From positions 151,680 through 215,679 of the forward strand of contig NZ_JARLLG010000007.1 in the NCBI RefSeq assembly GCF_029382255.1: DNA of 64,000 nt, given 5' to 3'. The DNA is from Isoptericola croceus (lineage in GTDB: Bacteria > Actinomycetota > Actinomycetes > Actinomycetales > Cellulomonadaceae). Positions 8,509 through 16,562 of the stretch are shown here, piece by piece (position 1 is the stretch's first letter; each line of letters begins with the position of its first letter). The position numbers were made by a program, and so were the translations under genes. Under the pieces are notes generated by a model. That model saw only the letters and a list, made by a program, of their open reading frames with translations, ran no database searches and had not been told where the DNA came from.

Positions 8509-11238
8509 TCAGTCGGTGGAGCAGGTTTCACCGCCCGATGAGAGCCCCGTGACCCCGGCAGGGTCGCCCGCGCCGATGAAGCCGACGGTGGCGGACTCGC
8601 CCGGGGGCAGCTCGGTGCGCCAGGCGGGCGCGGTGACCGTCACCGACGCGCCGGACTGGGAGACGTCGCCACCCCAGGACTGCGAGATCGTCTCTCCGGC
8701 GGAGAACTGCCACGCCAGGTCCCACGGCGCCAGCGCCACGTCGCCGGTGTTGGTGAGCGTCACCTCTCCCTGGAACCCGCCCGGCCACCGTCCGACGACG
8801 GCGTAGACCGCCGCGCAGGTCGCGTCGCCCGGCGTGGCGGTCGGGTCGGGGGTCGGCGTCGGCACGTCCGTGGGAGTGGGGTCGGGTGTCGGCTCGTCGG
8901 TGGGTTCGTCCGTCGGCGTCGGGTCAGGTGTGGGCTGCTCCCCGCCGTGCTCACCGACGACGATGCCGCGGCCGTTGGTGCCGACGTAGACCCGCCCGTA
9001 GACGTCCGGGTCGCCGCTGATCGCACCACCGGTCCAGGCGAACTGGTGGTCGTCGTCGTTGATCCGCACCCAGGTGGACCCGGCGTCGTCGGACCGGAAG
9101 ATGCCGCGCACCCCGTCGATCCTCGACGACGTGTAGACGGCCGGGTGGTCGCGGCCGTCCGCGGCCTTGCCGAACCCGATCGTGTCGCCTTCGTCGACGC
9201 CGGCCACCGGCTCGAAGGTCTCACCGTGGTCGGTGGAGCGCCACATGCCGTACACGCCGTCGGTCTCGCCGCCCGCGACCCACACGTGCCCCGCGTGGCC
9301 GGGGGCGGCCTCGACGTGGTGCCGGCCGGCGTCGGGCAGGCCGGTCGCGTCCGAGGCGGTGAAGGTCGCGCCGCCGTCGTGCGAGGTGTAGAACGTCCCG
9401 CCCGCGAGGGCGTAGAAGACGGACGGGTCCTCACGATCGGCGCGCACGGTGGCGCCGTCGGGCACTCCGGCCGACGCCGTCCACGAGGACCCGAGGGTCG
9501 TGGACAGGTGCACGCCGGCGCCCTCGGTGCTCCAGACGATCGCCGAGCCGTCGGCCGCCATGGCCACGTTGCCCGGGCCGGTGACCCCGGCCGGCTGCTG
9601 GCCTGCCCACCACGAGTCGCCGCTGGAGGTGGAGACCCCGAGGTACTGGTCGCTGCCCGTGCCCACGCGGACCATCGTGCTCGGTGAGTGCCAGGCGACG
9701 TCGACGCTCAGCACCCCGCTCTGGAACGGCTGGGTGTAGAAGCTGTTCGGCACCTGGGTGATGTCGTGGTGGACGAAGCCGCCGATGTCGTACATCCCCG
9801 AGACGAGCTCCACCGGCCCTGGCGGGGCCACGAGGTCCTGGATCGCCGTCTCCTCGATGCCCTGCGCCTTGACGGAGATCTCCACGGTCCCGCCGGCGTC
9901 CCAGTCGGTGAGGTTGTCGCCGCCGTAGATCGTCGCGCCGGTGCCGTAGAAGAAGCGGTCCGAGTCGAACGGGTCGATCTCGAAGGTCTCCGTCATCCAG
10001 CCGAGCTTCGGGTTGTCCTCCGGCGGGGTGCCGGCGCTCCCGAAGTCGAGCCACGGTGCCGCCGAGATGTCCATGGTGTAGCGCTTGTCGCGTGCCGGGT
10101 AGCCGGCCCACTCCCAGATCTGCGACCAGGTCTCACCGCGATCGGTGGACCGGAAGACCTGGAGGTCCGGCCACCAGGACATCTGCGAGACCACCATGAT
10201 CGTGTCCGGGTCCTGCCGGTCGATGGTCAGGCCGGAGTAGCCGAAGTAGGCGTCGGCGCTGTCGGACGGCACCGGGCTGATCCGGGTCCACTCGCCGGTG
10301 GCGGTGTCCAGCCGCCACACGTCGCCGAGCTCGCCGTCGTAGGGGCCGCCGGTGTCGGACGTCGCGACGTAGAGCTGGCCGGAGGCGAGCTCGGCCTTGT
10401 GAGGGATGAACCCGGTCGGCTGGCCCGGTACGCGTTCCCAGCTCTCGCCGGCGTCCGTGGAGCGGTAGACGTTGTTCTCGGCGTCGGCCACGCCGACGTA
10501 GATCACCGGTGTCGGCTCGCCGGCCGTGCCGGAGGACTCGTCGAAGACCGTCCAGACGACGCCCTGGTTGGTGGTGCCGTAGTCGCCCGGGTCGTCGGGG
10601 TCGGCGACGTAGTTGCCAGGGTTGGGGAAGCTCTCGACCTCGGACCAGGTGACGCCGGCGTCGGTGGACCGCCACAACCCGTGGCCGCCCTCCGTGCCGA
10701 GGTACAGCACGTCGTTGTCGTTCGGGTCGATCATGAGACGTTCGCCCATGCCGCGCCCGGGCATGTTCCCGCCCACCTTGAACGGCAGGTCGGCCCTGGC
10801 CCAGGTCTCTCCACGGTCGGACGAGCGCAGGATCGCGCCGTTGTTCGGGTCCCAGGAGTTCGTGTACGAGCCGGCCATGACGTAGACGTTGTCCGGGTCG
10901 ACGGGGTCGGTCGCCAGCGACAGCACTCCGGAGTGCCCCCAGTCGTCCCACCCGATGTGGTCGAGCAGGGGGATCCACCGGCCGCTGTCCTCGTCGAGCC
11001 GGTAGGCGCCGCCCACGTCGGTGCGGGTGTAGACGAGTCCCGGTTCGGACTCGTTGAAGACGATCCCCGGGATGAAGCCGCCGCCGACCATCTCGACGTT
11101 GCCCCACGTGTAGTCCTCGGCGACGCTCTCCGTGGCGGCCGCCGGCGGCGCGGCCGGTGTCTGCGCGACGGCGACACCCACCCCCGCGGCGACGAGCCCG
11201 GTGGTCGCCAGGGCGGCGGCCGCTGGTCGAAGTCTCAT
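8509..11238 (-). CDS. Secreted GH74 xyloglucanase/endoglucanase with CBM2
   Basis: A 909-residue exported enzyme. An Arg-led signal peptide (residues 1 to about 26, ending AVAQ) precedes a GH74 double beta-propeller built of BNR-like repeats (RSTDAGVTW, RSTDRGETW, RSTDHGETF and others). The two conserved acidic segments are present: YTRTDVGGAY near residue 74 and MYDIGGFVHHD in the second propeller. A Pro/Thr/Asp linker leads to a CBM2 (about 805-905) with N- and C-terminal Cys and exposed Trp. GH74 enzymes cleave the glucan backbone of xyloglucan. AAGGAG precedes the ATG. Upstream are the AAACGTTT element and a GCGCT palindrome shared with GH6 and GH48. Confidence 0.95.
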   Translation of the reverse strand: MRLRPAAAALATTGLVAAGVGVAVAQTPAAPPAAATESVAEDYTWGNVEMVGGGFIPGIVFNESEPGLVYTRTDVGGAYRLDEDSGRWIPLLDHIGWDDWGHSGVLSLATDPVDPDNVYVMAGSYTNSWDPNNGAILRSSDRGETWARADLPFKVGGNMPGRGMGERLMIDPNDNDVLYLGTEGGHGLWRSTDAGVTWSEVESFPNPGNYVADPDDPGDYGTTNQGVVWTVFDESSGTAGEPTPVIYVGVADAENNVYRSTDAGESWERVPGQPTGFIPHKAELASGQLYVATSDTGGPYDGELGDVWRLDTATGEWTRISPVPSDSADAYFGYSGLTIDRQDPDTIMVVSQMSWWPDLQVFRSTDRGETWSQIWEWAGYPARDKRYTMDISAAPWLDFGSAGTPPEDNPKLGWMTETFEIDPFDSDRFFYGTGATIYGGDNLTDWDAGGTVEISVKAQGIEETAIQDLVAPPGPVELVSGMYDIGGFVHHDITQVPNSFYTQPFQSGVLSVDVAWHSPSTMVRVGTGSDQYLGVSTSSGDSWWAGQQPAGVTGPGNVAMAADGSAIVWSTEGAGVHLSTTLGSSWTASAGVPDGATVRADREDPSVFYALAGGTFYTSHDGGATFTASDATGLPDAGRHHVEAAPGHAGHVWVAGGETDGVYGMWRSTDHGETFEPVAGVDEGDTIGFGKAADGRDHPAVYTSSRIDGVRGIFRSDDAGSTWVRINDDDHQFAWTGGAISGDPDVYGRVYVGTNGRGIVVGEHGGEQPTPDPTPTDEPTDEPTPDPTPTDVPTPTPDPTATPGDATCAAVYAVVGRWPGGFQGEVTLTNTGDVALAPWDLAWQFSAGETISQSWGGDVSQSGASVTVTAPAWRTELPPGESATVGFIGAGDPAGVTGLSSGGETCSTD

Positions 11239-11325
11239 CCGATCTCACTCCTTCGTGTGCACGGACCGGGCCGCGGCCGGTCACCTGGCCCGGGCGACAC
11301 GTCATCGTGTCTGTCGGCACCGTAG

Positions 11326-11377
11326 TCGAAGCGCTTCGATGACCACCCGTTCGCGGCCCCCCCCCGAAACGTTTAGG
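11326..11377 (-). promoter_or_regulatory. Paired operator elements upstream of GH74
   Basis: Read on the minus strand, CCTAAACGTTTCG (11377-11365) is followed 25 bases later by the perfect 14-bp palindrome TCGAAGCGCTTCGA (11339-11326). The first element is identical to those before GH6 and GH48. The second has the GCGCT centre of CebR-type sites. They lie 88-139 bases before the GH74 start. Confidence 0.7.
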
Positions 11378-11387
11378 CCCAGACGCC

Positions 11388-11459
11388 GCTGTGGGCGGAG
11401 AATCTGGGCCCCCGAACAGTGCATACCGCACGATTCGGGCCAGATTCTCCGCCCACAAC
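11388..11459. repeat. Hairpin repeat copy R3 between GH10 and GH74
   Basis: A 20-bp arm at 11388-11407 (core TGTGGGCGGAGAATCTGG) pairs with 11440-11459, one mismatch. Over 72 bases it differs from R4 at only two positions, loop included, so the two are recent copies. It starts 9 bases beyond the GH10 stop (read on the minus strand) and lies upstream of the GH74 operators. Confidence 0.85.
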
Positions 11460-11468
11460 GATTGGCGG

Positions 11469-12917
11469 TCAGTGGCAGGGCGAGCCGTTGACGGCGACGT
11501 CGGTCGGGACCGAGGTGTCGCCGGTGTGCGCCGCGTTGTACCCGATCTGCACCGTGCCGCCGGGAGCGACCGAGGCGTTCCATGCCGCGTTCGACGCCGT
11601 CAGGGTGCTGCCGGTCTGGGACCAGTCCGCGCTCCAACCCTGCTGGAGCACCTGCCCGCCCGGCAAGGTCGTGGTGAGCTCCCACGACGACCACGCCTCG
11701 GCGCCGGAGTTGGTGATCGTCACGGACCCCGTGTACCCGGTGCCCCATGCCGCGTGGGACCAGGTCACGGTGCACTCCGCGTCGACCGGTCCGCTGGTCG
11801 GGGTGGGCGAGGGCGTCGGCCCGGCGTCGTCGGGCCGGGCGTCGAGCGCCTCGGCGACGGCGGTGTAGGCGGGTTTGGCCTGGTACTGCGCGTCCCAGGG
11901 CAGGGCCGCGCCCTGGCCGCTGAACACATCGGGCACCCAGGAGTGCCCGTCGTCGATGCCCCAGACGGTCACGCCCGTGCAGCGGTCGACCGCGAGGCAG
12001 GCCTCCACCACCGCGCGGTAGTCCGCGGCCTGGCGCTGCAGGTCCGCCGCCGACGCCGGGACGTCCATCCGGACGTCGAGCTCGGTGATGCGTACGTCGA
12101 CCCCGAGGTCGGCGAACCGCTGCAGGTTCTGCTGGAAGGTGCCCGGCACCTGCCCGACGATCAGGTGCGACTGGAACCCGACGCAGTCGATCGGGACGCC
12201 GTCGTCGAGCAGATCGGCGACCAGGTCGTACATCGCCGTCGACTTCGCGTTGATCGCGTCGGTGCTGTAGTCGTTCAGGCACAGGTCGGCGCCCGGTGCG
12301 GCCTGTCGCGCCCTGGTCAGGGCCTCGGCGACGTATCCGTCGCCGAGCACTCGCTGGAAGACGCTCTGGCGTCGGCTCCCGTCGCCCTCCCACAGCTCGT
12401 TGACCACGTCCCAGGCGTCCACCTGGTCCGCGTAGCGGCCGGCGACGGCGTCGATGTGGTCGTACATGACGGTGCGCAGCTCGTCCGGGTCGGAGATGCT
12501 CTCCACCCAGCCGGGCAGCTGGGAGTGCCACACGAGCGTGTGGCCGTAGAGCTCGGCGTCGTTCGACTCGGCGAAGGCGGCCACCTGGTCGGCCTGGCCC
12601 CAGGTGAACGTCCCTCGCGACGGCTCGGTGGCGTCCCACTTCATGGCGTTCTCGGCCACCACGAGGCTGAACTCGCGTTCGGCGATCGCGCGGTACCCGG
12701 GGTCGCCGAGGTGGGCGGGGGAGAGGGCGAAGCCGGTCGTGACGCCGTGGCGGTCGGCGGCGTCGCGCCAGGGCTCGAAGATCGGCTCGGCTGCTCGGGC
12801 GGGCGCGAGGGCCGCGGTGGCGACGAGAGTGGAGCCGGCGACGACGGCGGTGACCGCCCAGGCGGTCGTCCGGCCGGTCCGCGAGGCGGGAAAAACGTTT
12901 TCAATCTGTGTGGGCAT
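11469..12917 (-). CDS. Secreted GH10 endo-beta-1,4-xylanase with CBM2
   Basis: A 482-residue exported enzyme. Signal peptide about 1-43 (RTGRTTAWAVTAVVAG core, ARAAE end), then a GH10 barrel (about 45-365). The acid/base Glu is in WDVVNELWE and the nucleophile Glu in VRITELDVR; HTLVWHSQLPGW is also diagnostic. A short Pro/Thr linker leads to a CBM2 beginning at CTVTWSHAAWGTGY and ending at a Cys near the C-terminus. It cleaves internal xylan bonds; the CBM2 would bind cellulose or xylan. ATG at 12917 is preceded by GGAG. An AAAACGTTTT palindrome lies inside codons 5-9. Confidence 0.95.
   Translation of the reverse strand: MPTQIENVFPASRTGRTTAWAVTAVVAGSTLVATAALAPARAAEPIFEPWRDAADRHGVTTGFALSPAHLGDPGYRAIAEREFSLVVAENAMKWDATEPSRGTFTWGQADQVAAFAESNDAELYGHTLVWHSQLPGWVESISDPDELRTVMYDHIDAVAGRYADQVDAWDVVNELWEGDGSRRQSVFQRVLGDGYVAEALTRARQAAPGADLCLNDYSTDAINAKSTAMYDLVADLLDDGVPIDCVGFQSHLIVGQVPGTFQQNLQRFADLGVDVRITELDVRMDVPASAADLQRQAADYRAVVEACLAVDRCTGVTVWGIDDGHSWVPDVFSGQGAALPWDAQYQAKPAYTAVAEALDARPDDAGPTPSPTPTSGPVDAECTVTWSHAAWGTGYTGSVTITNSGAEAWSSWELTTTLPGGQVLQQGWSADWSQTGSTLTASNAAWNASVAPGGTVQIGYNAAHTGDTSVPTDVAVNGSPCH
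12892..12901 (-). promoter_or_regulatory. AAAACGTTTT palindrome inside the GH10 start region
   Basis: A perfect 10-bp palindrome with the same AACGTT centre as the elements before GH6, GH48 and GH74, but located 17-26 bases into the GH10 coding sequence. An operator here could act as a road-block. Chance is possible because the flanks do not match the CCT...CG frame of the other sites. Confidence 0.4.
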
Positions 12918-12949
12918 GATCTGCTCCGATCTACGGCAGCGAGCGGTCC

Positions 12950-13023
12950 CGTTGTGGGCGGAGAATCTGGGCCCTCGAACAGTGCATACCGCACGATTCG
13001 GGCCAGATTCTCCGCCCACAACG
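12950..13023. repeat. Hairpin repeat copy R4 between GH6 and GH10
   Basis: Perfect 21-bp inverted arms at 12950-12970 and 13003-13023 (core TTGTGGGCGGAGAATCTGG). It is nearly identical to R3. It lies 10 bases past the GH6 stop and 33 bases before the GH10 start, filling most of this intergenic gap. It must be transcribed if GH6 and GH10 share an mRNA. Confidence 0.85.
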
Positions 13024-13032
13024 AGAGGAGGG

Positions 13033-15339
13033 TCAGGGGGTGGTGCAGATCACGCCGTTGAGGGCGAAGTCGTCCGGCGCGGTGTTCGTGCCGGAGTGCG
13101 ACCCGTTGAAGCCGAACGAGACGGACTCGCCCGGTGCGATCGTGCTTGTCCACGCCGCCGGCGTGATCGTGACGGCGGCCCCGGACTGTGAGACCTGTGC
13201 CGACCAGATCTGGTCGATCGTCTGCCCGTCGGCGAAGGTGAACGTCAGCTCCCAGCCCTCGATCGTCGCGTCGGAGTCGTTCGTCACGACGAACGATCCG
13301 GTGAACCCGCTGTTCCACGAGTTCGCCGCGTAGTCGACCGTGCAGCCGCCACCCGGGGTGACGTCGCCGGGTTCGGTCGTGACCGACAACGCCTCGGAGG
13401 GCGCCGACGCGTTGCCCGCGGCGTCGTAGGCGGTCACGGTGTAGGAGTAGGTGGTCCCGGCGTCCAGGCCGCCGTCGGTGGCCGAGGTCCCGGCCACGTC
13501 CGCCACGAGCTCGCCGTCGCGGTGGACGCGATAGCCGGCGACCCCGGTGTCGTCGGTCGAGGCGTCCCAGGACAGCTGCACCGAGGAGGAGGTGACCTGG
13601 TCCGCGGTCAGGCCCGCGGGAACGGTCGGTGCCTCGGTGTCCTCACCACCGGTGGCCTCGTCCGTCGTCACGCTCACCGGGGACGACGCCGGTGAGACGT
13701 TGCCTGCGGCGTCGCGGGCGGTGACGGTCACCTCGTAGGTGGTCGACGGCGTCAGCCCGGTGAGCGTGAACGACGTCGTGCCGCTGGTGCCGGCCGGCTC
13801 GCCGTCGACGAGGACGGTGTACCCGGTGACGCCGATGTTGTCGGTGGCGGCGTCCCACGCCAGGTCGACCGACGTCGCGGTGGTGCCTGTCGCCACGACG
13901 CCGCCCGGTGCGGTCGGTGCCTCCGTGTCGGGTTCGACCGAGCCGCCGTCGATCGCCGGGTAGGCGTTGGCCACCAGCATCTCGAACTGGTCCTGGAACC
14001 ACTGGCCCGCCAGCGGAGCGCCCCCGAGGGCACCGGTGAGCTTGCCGGACAGCTTGGGCGAGTTGAACGTCGGGTCGCACATGCGGTCGAAGTTCTTGCC
14101 CTGGTCGTTCGGGATCTCCTCGGAGTTGCCGTCGGACTCGCCCGGCGGCTTGACCCAGACGTAGGCGTCCAGGTGCGATGCCGGGTTGTCCGTCGGGGCG
14201 ACCGTGGGACGCTCGCCGAGACCCGCGCCGGCCGGGTTGCACCAGGCGCCGCGGTGGGTGCGGCGGTCCACCCGGGACTCGTCGACGTAGGTGTCCAGAT
14301 CGGTCGACGTGCTCGCTGCCGTCGGTCGGTCGGGGCCACCCCAGCCGTTGCGAGAGGTGTCGATGAGCATCCCGATGTCCGACGGGAACCCCGCCGAGAC
14401 CGCGAGCGAATACAGGTGCTCGGTCCAGTCGAGCTCGTCGAAGTCGCGGTTCCACTCGAACCACTCGGCCTGACGTACCTGCCCGCCGTTGCCGAACGGC
14501 TCGTCCTCCAGGAACGGCTCGCGCAGGGGCGTCGAGTTCGCGGTGTTGGTGACGAACCCGGCGACCGTGTCGTAGCCGTGCTCGGTGCTGTTCACGACCC
14601 CGTTGAACACGTCGACCGCGGGGCCTGCGTTGCTGTCCCAGCCCAGCCAGCCGGCGTGCGCCGCATCGATGTAGGAGTAGACGTTTCCCGCCTCGTAGAG
14701 CCGGTCGAGCGCGTAGGCGGTCCCTTCGCGGTAGTAGGGCTCGGCCACCTGGCACGGCTCGTGGGAGATGTTGGTGACCAGGTTCGGCAACGAGTCCGGT
14801 TCGATCGTCGCCACGACGCGCAGGTCGGCGTACTGCGGCTCGGCCAGCATGTCGGCGATGACGTCGATGTAGTCGTTCTTGTACTCGGCCATGCCGGCGG
14901 GGGTCGGTTCGAGCAGGCCGTTCGACGCCAGCGCGTAGCAGTCGCGGCCCGGCAGGTTGTAGACGACCAGGTTGAACACCATCGGCGTGTCGCCCTGCTG
15001 CTGCTCGACCGCGGCGTCGAGGTGGTAGCGCAGCCCGGGGCCGTCCACGTTGCCCTCGATCGCCGACGTGCGGTCCATCCACACCGAGGTCGGGGTGTCG
15101 GCGATGGCCAGCATCTGCTGGCCGAGGGCGCCGCCGACCTGCGCCGCGGCGTCCACGACGTTGTCCGACCAGTAGGAGTTGACGTACTGGTCGGCACCGA
15201 CGAACGGGTTGTCGACACGTTCTGCCGCCGACGCGGTGGTGGTGGCCATGAGCGGGACCGCGGCCAGGGCTAGCGTCGCCGCCACGGCGACGGGTCGGGC
15301 CATCGCCTCGTTGCGGGGCCGCAAGGATCGAGATCGCAC
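13033..15339 (-). CDS. Secreted GH6 cellobiohydrolase with two FnIII modules and CBM2
   Basis: A 768-residue exported enzyme. Signal peptide 1 to about 39 (hydrophobic VAVAATLALAAVPLMA, then ASAAE). GH6 domain about 40-465 with ATIEPDSLPNLVTN, DAAHAGWLGW and the YVWVKPPGESDG segment that marks GH6 exo-enzymes. Two fibronectin type III modules follow (each starting DTEAPT.P and ending in a VSVTT strand), then a C-terminal CBM2 (CTVDYAANSWNSGF to the final Cys). This order matches C. fimi CbhA-type enzymes, which release cellobiose from cellulose ends. GTG at 15339 is chosen because GGAGG sits 5 bases upstream. Confidence 0.95.
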   Translation of the reverse strand: MRSRSLRPRNEAMARPVAVAATLALAAVPLMATTTASAAERVDNPFVGADQYVNSYWSDNVVDAAAQVGGALGQQMLAIADTPTSVWMDRTSAIEGNVDGPGLRYHLDAAVEQQQGDTPMVFNLVVYNLPGRDCYALASNGLLEPTPAGMAEYKNDYIDVIADMLAEPQYADLRVVATIEPDSLPNLVTNISHEPCQVAEPYYREGTAYALDRLYEAGNVYSYIDAAHAGWLGWDSNAGPAVDVFNGVVNSTEHGYDTVAGFVTNTANSTPLREPFLEDEPFGNGGQVRQAEWFEWNRDFDELDWTEHLYSLAVSAGFPSDIGMLIDTSRNGWGGPDRPTAASTSTDLDTYVDESRVDRRTHRGAWCNPAGAGLGERPTVAPTDNPASHLDAYVWVKPPGESDGNSEEIPNDQGKNFDRMCDPTFNSPKLSGKLTGALGGAPLAGQWFQDQFEMLVANAYPAIDGGSVEPDTEAPTAPGGVVATGTTATSVDLAWDAATDNIGVTGYTVLVDGEPAGTSGTTSFTLTGLTPSTTYEVTVTARDAAGNVSPASSPVSVTTDEATGGEDTEAPTVPAGLTADQVTSSSVQLSWDASTDDTGVAGYRVHRDGELVADVAGTSATDGGLDAGTTYSYTVTAYDAAGNASAPSEALSVTTEPGDVTPGGGCTVDYAANSWNSGFTGSFVVTNDSDATIEGWELTFTFADGQTIDQIWSAQVSQSGAAVTITPAAWTSTIAPGESVSFGFNGSHSGTNTAPDDFALNGVICTTP

Positions 15340-15417
15340 GGGATCCTCCAGAGATCGGGGAGCACGGGCTTCGTCGCCCGTGCGTCGGACGGTTCGACCG
15401 ATGTCCCCAACGTGGAC

Positions 15418-15456
15418 TGGTTGCGCTCCCACGCGCATCCTCGCGAAACGTTTAGG
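15418..15456 (-). promoter_or_regulatory. Paired operator elements upstream of GH6
   Basis: On the minus strand, CCTAAACGTTTCG (15456-15444) is followed 12 bases later by TGGGAGCGCAACCA (15431-15418), close to the CebR consensus TGGGAGCGCTCCCA. The first element overlaps the stop codon of the lacI-type gene. The same pair occurs before GH48 at 19260-19294. Confidence 0.75.
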
Positions 15457-16501
15457 AACCGGGCGTGGACGGCGGGGCGGTCGTGCCGCGGATCACCAGC
15501 CGGGCGCAGGGCGGGTCCGGGACCGGGCCGTCGGCCGTGACGCCCAGCGCGAACGCGATCGGCACTCCCATCGCGCACCACGGCCGAGAGACGGCGGTGA
15601 GCTGTGGGTCCACGAGGCGGCAGGTCTCGGCATCGGCCCCGGAGACCACGGACACGTCCCAGGGGACCTGCAGGCCGCGATGGCGGACCGCTTCCAGCAC
15701 AGCCAGCGCCGTGATGTCGCCGTCGGTGACCACGGCCGACGGCCGGCCCTGGTCCGCCAGGAGCCGTGCGGCTGCCGCCCCGGCCTCCGGGGCCGAGGCC
15801 GCCTCGACGACGTCGACCGTCGCCACGAGGCCGGCCGTGGCGGCCAGCAACCCCGCATGCAGCGCCCGGGTGACGTCGGCGTCGGCGTCCGCCGCGACCA
15901 GCACGACCCGGCGATGGCCCAGGTCGACGAGATAGCGCCCGACGGCGGCCTCCGCGTCGCCGTCGAACCACACCCCGCGCTCGACGCCGGCCGTCCCCAC
16001 CCCGGGCGGGGTGGCTCCGACGATCCGCGCTCCGACCCGTGCCGCGACGCGGCTGCGAGGATCGTCGAGCAGGAGGTCCTGGACGACGAACGCGGTGTGG
16101 CGCCGTTCGCTCCAGTGCCGCTCGAGGTCCTTCGCGCCGGCCTCCCGGTCCGTCGCGACCTCGACCGCGAGCGCGACGTCGCCGAGCGCGCCCCGCAGAC
16201 CACCGGCGAGGTCGAGGCCGGCCGACCGGCTGTGGGTGGCGCTGGCTCCGTCGAGGACCTGCAGCCCGACGCTGGTCACGGCGGCAGAACGCATGGACCG
16301 CGCGGCTGCGTTGGGTCGCCAGTCGAGGTCCGCGGCCACCTTGAGCACGTGGCGCCTGGTGCTCTCGGACACTCCCTGGCGACCGTTGAGCGCGTAGGAC
16401 ACCACGGCGATGGAGACCCCGGCGGCACGGGCGACGTCGGTGATCGTGACGCGACGTCCGGAGGCTGGATGGGCGCTTCCGCCACGTTGCGTTCTGGGCA
16501 C
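15452..16501 (-). CDS. LacI-family transcriptional regulator
   Basis: A 349-residue regulator. The N-terminal helix-turn-helix is VTITDVARAAGVSIAVVSYALNGR (about residues 18-41), followed by the hinge-helix sequence RPNAAARSMRS. A periplasmic-binding-protein-fold sugar-sensing domain fills the rest. GTG at 16501 has GGGAG immediately upstream. It is divergent from the LacI-PAS-GGDEF sensor (61-bp gap) and lies directly upstream of GH6. LacI proteins commonly bind operators centred on AACGTT, so this is the best local candidate for the AAACGTTT elements. It lacks obvious similarity to CebR in its recognition helix. The ligand is probably an oligosaccharide (inference). Confidence 0.9.
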   Translation of the reverse strand: MPRTQRGGSAHPASGRRVTITDVARAAGVSIAVVSYALNGRQGVSESTRRHVLKVAADLDWRPNAAARSMRSAAVTSVGLQVLDGASATHSRSAGLDLAGGLRGALGDVALAVEVATDREAGAKDLERHWSERRHTAFVVQDLLLDDPRSRVAARVGARIVGATPPGVGTAGVERGVWFDGDAEAAVGRYLVDLGHRRVVLVAADADADVTRALHAGLLAATAGLVATVDVVEAASAPEAGAAAARLLADQGRPSAVVTDGDITALAVLEAVRHRGLQVPWDVSVVSGADAETCRLVDPQLTAVSRPWCAMGVPIAFALGVTADGPVPDPPCARLVIRGTTAPPSTPGS

Positions 16502-16562
16502 GCTCCCACACTCTGCCGCTTTTCAGGGCATGATGCATCTGCGGGGGCGCGCGCAGGACTCG

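Noticed and set aside
9688-11325. A 545-codon open frame on the plus strand
   Set aside because: It is antisense to GH74, whose motifs, signal peptide and CBM2 are unambiguous. Its product is a Val/Gly/Arg-rich shadow caused by high GC at third positions.
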